A stretch of 64,000 bases of DNA from Amylostereum areolatum. Its lineage: Eukaryota; Basidiomycota; Agaricomycetes; Russulales; Stereaceae. Positions 56,425 to 64,000 of the stretch are shown here, piece after piece (the stretch's first letter is position 1; the number at the start of each line of letters is the position of its first letter). The stretch is taken from the NCBI GenBank assembly GCA_012932865.1, contig SAXG01000003.1, forward strand, positions 1,550,001-1,614,000, in the 5' to 3' direction. The notes under the pieces were generated by a model. It saw only the letters and a list, made by a program, of their open reading frames with translations. It was not told where the DNA came from and ran no database searches. The position numbers and the translations under genes are program-made.

Positions 56425-57578
56425 CTACGGGTATTTGTTTGTGAATGAAGGTCTGACGCGTGAGAAGCAGACAGTGGACTTGAAGGTACAACGAGCGAGG
56501 AAGGCCGCGACGGCAAGTGTTGAATGTGGGGAATCGGGCTGGGCTTGCATATGCAGAGGAGGCACGGAGGATGGGAAGACGATGTGGTTGGGGATGGTGA
56601 ACGTGCCGGTGGAGGTGGACATGTTTTTGGCCAAATCGACCGGTAGCGTCGTGGCGAACACGAGTGGTGGAAGTTTGGGAGTGTCGCTCACAGCAGCGAA
56701 CCATATTGGCTGATTTCGGATGTGATTGATAACCGCGAGGGTGAAGAGGGTGTTGGAGTAGACCATCACTGAACGGCTCGTCAGATCACGAAAGGGGGCC
56801 ATTTGAAGCAGAAACGCACGGCCGAACCAATTTACAAACGACAGGCCTTCAACGAACTTGTACTCGAGACATTGCCCATCTGCGCACATAGGATCAAGAT
56901 GGATGCACGATTGGACAAGCGAGTGAACGTACTGGGTGATATTTGACAGCGAATGAGATTGACATAGCTGGTAGTGCTACACCATGCAGTATATGCTCCA
57001 CACGTTAGCCAGAGTGTCCAGAGGACAACTAAGGGTAGGAACAATGAGACGTCAAGATCGGGATGAGAGGGAGAAGACGGACAAAGCACTGATGCTTCTA
57101 CTGCTACAGTAGAGATGAATATTTTCCTCTTGAATAAATCGGCGATGAGGCTGGAATAAAGGAAGGGTGAGAAAGACAGGAGGAGGTAGCAAGGATAGAC
57201 GACGCACAGTGGGGGTACGACGACGAGGGTGATGATGGAAACAGAGGCAGTAAGAGCGGTGTCGATGTCGTGATCGGGTAGGGACACTGGCGGAGGTGGG
57301 ATGCCGTTCATGACGGAAGGACGATGTGGGGGCGGGGGTGGTGCGGGAGAGGGGGGATAGGGATAGGTGGCCAAGTACTCGTGTAGGTGTTCGAAGGACT
57401 CGCGGTAGGCATAGTCGGTGGAACGATCATAGATGAGGGACGCGCTGAGACCGAGCACGACTGAGGCGAAGATGACGGAAGCGGCTGTGTGTGCGCGTTG
57501 TCAACGACGGTGGTAGGGTGAGAGACGGAGAGGATACGCACAAAGAACAGCGACACGGGCCCGCCGGAGAAAGACCAT
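56425..57578 (-). CDS. Four-span MARVEL-like membrane protein 1
   Basis: The start M-V-F-L-R-R-A-R-V leads into a first span with V-V-L-G-L-S-A. Later spans hold A-S-V-S-I-I-T-L-V-V-V-P, V-V-L-W-T-L-W-L-T-C-G-A-Y-T-A-W and L-S-F-V-N-W-F-G-R-A-F-L-L. The L-W-x-L-W-L-x-x-G-A-x-T-A-W block is shared with the gene at 58805, so the two look like tandem paralogues. The fold resembles the MARVEL/Nce102-like four-helix proteins of fungi, but no function can be named. The last exon (56,889-56,425) and the actual stop are uncertain. Confidence 0.5.
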
Positions 57579-58804
57579 GCTTTGTAAAGAAAGAGAACGG
57601 AGGGAGAGAGTGAGGGAGAGAGAGCGGGAGAAAGAGTGAGAGAGAGAAGACGCTGGGTAAGTAATACAGAAACACAAAGGGATGAGATGAGAGAACAGCC
57701 GAGCCGTAACCGCGACCTCGGCCTCTCCCTCGGCCTCTCCCGCCCGCCGGCATCCTTCGGCCCGGCGGTATGAGCTCCTCCTTGGAACCCCTCACTGCAT
57801 GTCCCTCCATCCCGTCTTCAATCTTCCAGTCTAATCCTCGGCTTCAACTCGGTCCTTTGCACCTTTCTTTGCACCTCTTTCACGCCCCGCATTGCTCGCA
57901 TGTTACACGCACCGCGCTTTCATATCTCCTCGCCAAGCCTTCCCGCCGCTCACATGCTCTCGTTTTCTCCCACCCTCCTCTTTTCTCTCCGCTCCTCTCC
58001 TCCTCAGAACTCCTCCTTGCTTCAAACGACACCGCTTCTCAGCCCTGACACCACCACGCCCCTGATGAACTGTCCTCATGCCTGGCAATGATAAGCTGCT
58101 GACGCGCATACTTACATCGACGTCTTCCTCTGATCCTTTCATGCCCTCAACTCTCCGGCACGATCTTCCCCACGACTGGGCCGATCCAACCAGGATCGCC
58201 ACATTCCGGCTACCTTGTCCCGTGCTTCTAGAATTCAATGTTTGTGGTTCGGTAGCACGCGCACACGATCATACAAGGACGATGATCGCTCCTGCACCAA
58301 CGCCCGTGGTATCTAGCCAGCCCGCCCTGCACATTTCGATGTGCTATCATCGGCCCTCCGTCGTCCACGTCAAAGGGGCCACCACAATGCCGGCCGGGGA
58401 CCTTCAATTGAGTTCTGTTCACTTTCAATTGAGTCCTGTTCTTTACTCACGGCACCGTCTAACGTTCTTCGACGTTGGAGCGCGCTTCCTCCGAACACAA
58501 TCCGTCAAGGCTGAGAGCGTGCCATTCCAGTCGCTTTTCTTTGTAACTCTAGCGTCGTCTGACTCGCGTATTCCTGCCGGCCGTCTCAAGGTCGTCCTTT
58601 CGTCGTTCTGGCGCCGAGTTTGCACCGTTTCACAAGAATTGAGCACCTTTGTATAATCAACATCGTTCTTGAGGGTCTGCGTAGCGAATATATATATGGC
58701 ACGCACAATGCGCACAGAATCAACGATTTGCCCAGTGTAAAGAGTACCACGTCGGTCATATAGTAAAATCGTAAAGGGAACAAAATATACGTGCAGCTTA
58801 AAGC
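57579..58804. other. Intergenic; GA-rich tract and an unsupported 192-codon frame
   Basis: A (GA)-rich imperfect microsatellite lies near 57,600-57,655, in the likely leader of the gene that starts at 57578. The open frame at 58,078-58,656 has no recognisable domain or splice pattern; I list it as not supported. Confidence 0.4.
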
Positions 58805-59715
58805 TTAAACCTCCGCGCGCTGAACCGACATCGAAACCGGTGCCGGCGTGTACGTCGCAGAGTGAGCCGGCGTTGTCGCACCCATGTCCACCGCCTTCTC
58901 CTCCTGGGGGCCGTCGACGAAGCCCTCGCGGACCGTGCTCGTCCACGTGCGCTGACTGCGAGAGTGCCCGATGAACGCAAGCACGATCAGCGTGATGGTG
59001 TACGCCATCACTGTCACCGTCACGTCAGCCTGGCGGACACGAAGGGGCCATGGGAAGGAAACGCACAGACGATCCAGGTGAGGAACGAGAACGCCATGAC
59101 CGCTTTGAACTCGTTGCAGAAGGTTTTGACGATGGCTGAGGATAAAACCCAAGTCAGAACCTATAGGCGGGAGTGAGGAAGTCGCGACGTACAGTTGGCG
59201 AAGTCGCAGCTCGAACCGACGAAGACTTGGTCGTTTGCCCAGGCGGTATCCGCACCCGTGGACAACCACAGTATCCAGAGGACGGCTAGATGAACCAAGC
59301 TTGGGTCAATTGCCTACGCTGACATAGAAAAGGTGGAGGCGTACAGAGCCACGCAACTTCAACCCACACGAGGGACGTAAACGCGCCCTGTCGCAAAAAA
59401 TCGATGACGATCCTGCGGCCCGATCGTTAGCTTCTGAAAGGAGACGACGACATGTCGACTTACATTGGGACCACCGAGACGATGGTGATCACGGCGACGG
59501 CTACCGCGAGCGCCGAGAACACGAAATACGAGCCGTCCAGCTCAGACACCGTCGTGTTCAGCAGATCCGCGCTCACGCCCAACACGATGAGCGAGAACAG
59601 AAGAGTCGTCCCTGCAAGGTCGCCTCCCGTCAACAACCTCTAATGGTCCATGGGATATGATGCGGGACATACCCAGCACAACCAGGCGCACAAGAGAGAG
59701 CTTTGAGAGACTCAT
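58805..59715 (-). CDS. Four-span MARVEL-like membrane protein 2
   Basis: Starts M-S-L-S-K-L-S-L-V-R-L-V-V-L-G, and an in-frame GTATGT intron follows. Four hydrophobic spans: L-L-F-S-L-I-V-L-G-V-S-A; V-F-S-A-L-A-V-A-V-A-V-I-T-I-V; V-L-W-I-L-W-L-S-T-G-A-D-T-A-W; S-F-L-T-W-I-V-L … I-T-L-I-V-L-A-F-I-G. The cytosolic tail ends R-A-E-V. The layout is that of fungal MARVEL-domain proteins, found in plasma-membrane or vesicle membranes. Paralogue of the neighbour at 56425. All exons join in frame. Confidence 0.7.
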
Positions 59716-61693
59716 GACGGTGTCAATAGCGCTGAGGCCGGTGGTGGGTGGTGGGAGGCGGGTTCAAAGTGGAATACAGCTTTTGCGGAGGTGAACTCGC
59801 CTTTTTGTTGGACGACCCAAGGACAAGCCCGTTTTTGACACTGACAGCGCCAGACAAGACCCGTCTCCCGCGACGTCGGAGGCCCTGGAATCAGAACGCC
59901 TTCGATATGAGACCTTTGAACAGATCAGGCACCTGAAGAGCGTAAAGTGTGAAGGGCGATGTTATCCTTATGCCAGAAAAGTGCAGTAAAAGGATAAAGC
60001 AAACTATGATGAACGACGGTATCGATTGCTTGACCTGGTACAGAAGGTCCGTCGTGTAGCAGATCTGTCAACAACAGAGGTGGGATGGGGGAACGTGTAT
60101 GTTGTCCAAGTTCGTCTCTGATCCCCAATAGTTGTAGAGTTGAGGATCGAACTGGTAAAAGAATGATTGAAACGGTCAGATTTGAACGTATCTCGACCAG
60201 TACAAGCTGTACAGCGGGTGACTCGCCTAGACACGTGGCCGCCAAGGCCGATGACTTGCCTTTTGACAGCTTGACAGATAGATTGACTTCCGACCTGTTT
60301 TCTGAACAAGTCGTCGGAACCGCTGAAATAATTGACATTTGAAATTTTGGGCAGCCGGGCTGGAACTCGTTGGAGACGTTGACGGCGAAGATAACAAACA
60401 GGTGTATGTATAAACTGGACGAAGTGCTGGGTATAGGTTGGACATGACGACGAGATAGCAACTAGCAAAGCAAGTCAGCAAGTTCACACTTTCAGCGCTG
60501 CCGAACCTGCCACAAAAGCGACGACCACGTAAATGATATATACACCCAACGAAATTAACCCATTTGAAGAACGAAACATGCCCGTGCATAAAACAAGGTG
60601 ACCGTAAAAAGCCACTAAAGGGGGCGTCTACCTATACCAGCGCATCTAACCAACCAACGGTCGTGAGAGGGTCGTGACACGCCATAATGTATCCTCCGCG
60701 TCGAGGCTACTTGGATTCCATGACGGCTTCGGGCTCGACAGCGGGTGGGTCCTGGCGAAGCGATGATGCATCCGTTACTTCAGCGGGGGACGAGCTCGAC
60801 ATCGGCCACGACGAATTCGACCTTCGGATTGGGCATAGGGACGTCCGAGAACATCTTCCAGTCGAACCAGCCGGCGAACATGGGCGCGTCTTGAAGATCC
60901 GATGGCACTGGAGGAGCAGCGTCAAATTGCAGGTGCGGGTGGGATGTGGCAAGGCGGTGGGTCAGGAGATGAGACGCCATGAGGAAAAAGAGGAGCAAGA
61001 GGAGCAAGGTCGTGCGAGCCTTGAGCTGCAAGGGCGCGAGATAGGAGGTGACACGCTCGAGTACGCCGGGCTCAGGGGTGGGCGCGATGAACTGCGATGG
61101 AAAAATCCGCGGAACATGATGGCGATGAGGGTGTGACGATGATCGCTGGTAGAGGGGATTTTTGGTCGTTCAGGGTGAAATCTGTGCAATGTTCCTCATA
61201 AGTTCTCCGCGTGATTGGTAACACAGGACCGACGGGAGGGCTACAACGCGATCCGTCACGGGCCATCACTCACCGGCGGGTTTGGGCACAAGTACGTAGT
61301 CGCGGTGTTGAGGCAGACGGTGGCGGCGGGGAGCTGGAAGCGGAAAAGATCAACAGCGTGCATATACGGAAGAGGATATTGACATACTGGAGGGAGCCAT
61401 GGGTACAATATGTGGACGAGGTGAAGGGTGGTGGGTTGAAGCCTGCTGGAGAAGTGTCCAGATACGTCGGCGGGGGCGACGATGAAGAGATAAGTGAGTG
61501 TGTGTTTGTAAAGAATGTGGGGTGTCGCGACGAGGCGGCGGGCGAAGGCGAAGGCGAGGGCGAAGAGTAGGTGTGTGTCGACGAGGGAAAGAAAGGAAAG
61601 AGCGCGAGAGCAACGCGGACCGCAGGCATCGCTTACGTATTCGGCACGACCACCATCATCAGCATGACGCCCAGCCCAGAAAGGAAATTAAAA
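59716..61693. other. Region with a possible unrecognised minus-strand gene
   Basis: On the minus strand, 61,031-60,780 encodes a hydrophobic segment (T-L-L-L-L-L-L-F-F-L-M) followed by M-F-A-G-W-F-D-W-K-M-F. An upstream piece near 61,380-61,290 reads F-R-F-Q-L-P-A-A-T-V-C-L-N. These look like exons of one small membrane protein lying between about 60,740 and 61,690, but I cannot set its start or name it. The frame at 60,461-59,925 is not convincing. Confidence 0.3.
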
Positions 61694-63092
61694 ATGTCCC
61701 TCCTCCAGTCCGCCCATCTCTCCGAGTCCTCCGCCCCCCGTTATGCTTCAAAACTGCCCTCGGACGCGTATGTGCTGTCGCTAGCGGTGCTTCCAGCCCA
61801 CTATGCAGCCCTCTCATCCGCCCCAACCAATAAAATCCACCTTCTCGATCGCGCAACCCTTCAAAACGCGTCCGCTCTCGACGGCCATCCTGGCGGAACG
61901 ACATCGCTCAGGGCTGTAGACGGCATCGGCGGCACCAATCAACACGTCCTCGTCTCCTCTGGCAAGGATGGCGTGGTCAAAATATGGGATGGGCGCACGA
62001 ACGCGCCTGGCTTGCAATGTGAGTGTCCCAGATGCACCTTGTCGCGCAAATGTGTGACCGCTCAAAGATGCGGATATGTCGCAGTGATCCAAGCAAGGGA
62101 GTCCCGCGCGCTGTTATGCGCCGATGTTTCCCCCGATGGCAACACCGTCGTTGCGGGGACGGAGCTCGCGGGCGACGACGCTCTCCTCCTGTATTGGTGT
62201 GTCGAGGCAATTTTACTCATTGCGTCTTATGTTGATCGCGGAAGCAGGGATCCACGCAATCCTGCGGCACCGTTGCGTGTTCACGCGTCCACACATTCCG
62301 ACGACGTGACCGCGGTGCACTTTCAACGCGCCGGTGACGACGCAGGTCGGCGTGTTTTGTCCGCGTCTTCCGACGGACTCGTCAGCATCTCGAATGCAAA
62401 TGAAGAGGACGAGGACGAGGCTGTGGTGCACGTCGGAAATTGGGGGTGCAGCATCTCTCAGACCGGATGGATGGCGTGTCAGGGTGCCCCGCCTCGCGTT
62501 TGGGCGGCGAGCGACATGGAAACGTTCAGCACATGGTCGGACGAGGTTTGTCTTCTCGTTTCGACCCCGCGGGCAACACGGCTCACTGTCCGTTAATCCT
62601 TCAGCTTGATCCGTTAAATGACCTTGATATTCGCGCCCCGTCTATACACACACAAGAAAGGACGTGGGTGACCGACTACCTGATTGGCTGCCATTCCTCC
62701 GACGAGGGTGTCCTAAGCGTCTTCGTCGGATCCAACGAGTGGGTCTCTTGCCGTCACCCGCGGTCACCTCAACACTGACCGGACGATCTCAGAGGAGACG
62801 TCGCATTGCTTTCAAACGGCAATTACTTTGACCGTGCCTCGCCCTGGTCACTACAGCGTTTGTTCACGGGCGCACATGCGGGAGTTGTGCGGTCGGTATT
62901 GTGGGATGACAGGGTAAGTGTCGTACTAGCGATAGACTCACGCCCTTAATGACCTTTACCTTGGCTCATCAGCACAACGTCCTCATTACGGGTGGAGAAG
63001 ACGCCAAACTTCACGCTTGGTCCTGCCCCCCTCTCCCGCACGTTGATGGTTCCATGAACGTGGACGAAGATATCGAGATGGGGGACTTCTGA
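61694..63092 (+). CDS. WDR89: WD40-repeat protein, WDR89 family
   Basis: Starts M-S-L-L-Q-S-A-H-L. WD40 blades are visible: L-L-D-R-A-T-L; S-S-G-K-D-G-V-V-K-I-W-D-G-R; A-D-V-S-P-D-G-N-T-V-V-A-G-T; H-S-D-D-V-T-A-V-H-F; L-S-A-S-S-D-G-L-V-S-I. The family-typical ending is H-A-G-V-V-R-S-V-L-W-D-D, then L-I-T-G-G-E-D-A-K-L-H-A-W-S. About six exons; it ends with an acidic M-E-M-G-D-F-like tail and TGA at 63090. The molecular role of the family is poorly known; a beta-propeller scaffold is assumed. Confidence 0.8.
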
Positions 63093-63431
63093 CGTGAATG
63101 GCTGAACCGTGACCTCGCACGAGCAGGGATGCCGATTGTGATGCATAGACATGGTAGAGACAATCACCTCGAGGCGTGAAAGCCCGACGGATATGCCCTG
63201 CGAAAAGTATTTTGTACCCTCAAGTTGTATCATGACGGCCCCTCATGTACAGGGGTCAAGGGACCCTGCTCCTCATCTCCATCTAAGCATCGAGTTCAGT
63301 AATACATTTCGGAATTCAATGCACCAATTAGCGACGACAGAGTCGTGATGGGAATGCGAGCGTGGACGTAAGGTATGGTGAACGGCGAGAGAGGACGGGA
63401 TCCGATAGCGATAGCGAGGACAACGGTTGAA

Positions 63432-64000
63432 TCAGAAGAGATCTTCGAGCGTCATTTGTTTCACGATGTCCTATGAGGCGATCAGGAAACGACGCGAAGA
63501 ACCAGAAGGGATACGCATACCGTGTTGGACACCATCTGCGTGAACTCCTCGAAGCTCAACTTGCCGTCGCCGTCCTTATCCGCCTCCATAATCGTCTTGT
63601 CTACGATCTCTTGTAGTTGCGCGTCCTGAAACGCGAGTTCGTCGGTGCTCCACGTCACGGAGATGCGCCACACGCACCTTGAGATTGTTCCCCACCATCA
63701 TCTTCAGCACAAGGAAGAGCTCCCCGTTCGAGATGAACCCATCCCGATCCATGTCGTACACCTTTGAACGCAACTGCCGATACACATCTCAACGATCATG
63801 TCAATCGGGGGCACAGCATCAGAGCACTCACACCGCAGTTTCTCCTCCCGCCCACCTCGACTGCTAAACGCGCTCAGCCCGCCGACGAACTCCTGGAAGT
63901 CAACGGTGCCGCCACCACTACAACCGCACATTCACATCCGCGTCGATTCAGAGCGAAAACAGAGGAGCCCGGTGAGAAAGGCAGGGAAGGAACAGGAAGG
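63432..64000 (-). CDS. CNB1: Calcineurin regulatory subunit B (cut by window edge)
   Basis: The C-terminal three quarters of the Ca2+-binding subunit of the phosphatase calcineurin. It shows the [13 protein letters not shown] end of EF-hand 2, EF-hand 3 ([14 protein letters not shown]) and EF-hand 4 ([14 protein letters not shown]), and ends T-L-E-D-L-F with TGA at 63434-63432. The N-terminal part lies beyond the right edge. One extra base near 63,764, in a run of T on the plus strand, shifts the frame just before V-Y-D-M-D. Ca2+ signalling through calcineurin controls stress and morphogenesis in fungi. Confidence 0.88.

Noticed and set aside
58078..58656. 192-codon plus-strand frame between the MARVEL-like genes
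   Set aside because: No recognised domain, no splice logic, mixed composition, and it lies in likely promoter/3' sequence.

Overview
The window looks like nuclear DNA of a filamentous basidiomycete, most likely an Agaricomycete and perhaps a polypore. The genes are split by many short introns of about 45-70 bp, often with GTGCGT or GTACGT donors. The gene content is fungal: Zn2Cys6 regulator, ERG27, YIH1, SIN-type Cdc14. It also holds repeat families I associate with basidiomycete genomes: a chromodomain Gypsy element, a high-copy transposase-like protein and a RecQ-like fragment.

Layout. 1-6,056 carries DDI1 (cut by the left edge), ATG29 and a zinc-cluster transcription factor, all on the minus strand. 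7,962-27,055 is a repeat-rich island. It holds two head-to-head genes of unknown role (minus, start 20,805; plus, start 21,238), both broken by insertions. The minus gene is split by a complete 11.4-kb Gypsy/Ty3-type LTR retrotransposon (9,224-20,670; 540-bp LTRs, target duplication ACGAG). The plus gene is split by a 1.35-kb element with short terminal repeats and an internal GC-rich minisatellite.

The retrotransposon is the most unusual part. Gag lies in a frame that stays open for 266 codons upstream of its first AUG, with an ACG in good context. Gag and Pol are joined by a GGGTTTT -1 slip site touching the gag stop. Pol ends in a chromodomain cut off by one in-frame TGA. About 4.3 kb of accessory sequence follows pol: a long coiled-coil and CCHC protein with an overlapping second open frame, two small ORFs, and a 46-residue single-span membrane protein. 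A helicase fragment is nested there among inverted repeats.

27,435-64,000 is gene-dense host DNA: YIH1/IMPACT, succinate-semialdehyde dehydrogenase, a fumarylacetoacetase-family protein, SIN-type cdc14, cytochrome b5, a nucleoporin with FG repeats and a possible N-terminal membrane anchor, dUTPase, a GatC-like protein, NOP58, ERG27, the nucleolar GTPase NUG1, an SR-type splicing factor, RPL18, the acyltransferase ALE1, two MARVEL-like genes in tandem, a WDR89 homologue and calcineurin B (cut by the right edge). NOP58, NUG1 and RPL18 all serve ribosome production; ERG27 and ALE1 serve membrane lipids.

Several of these conserved genes, including the single-copy-type RPL18, carry one-base insertions that break the frame. 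That pattern suggests sequence error more than biology. Exon limits were read by eye from splice signals and family similarity, so small shifts are possible. Family names rest on recognised motifs, not on searches.
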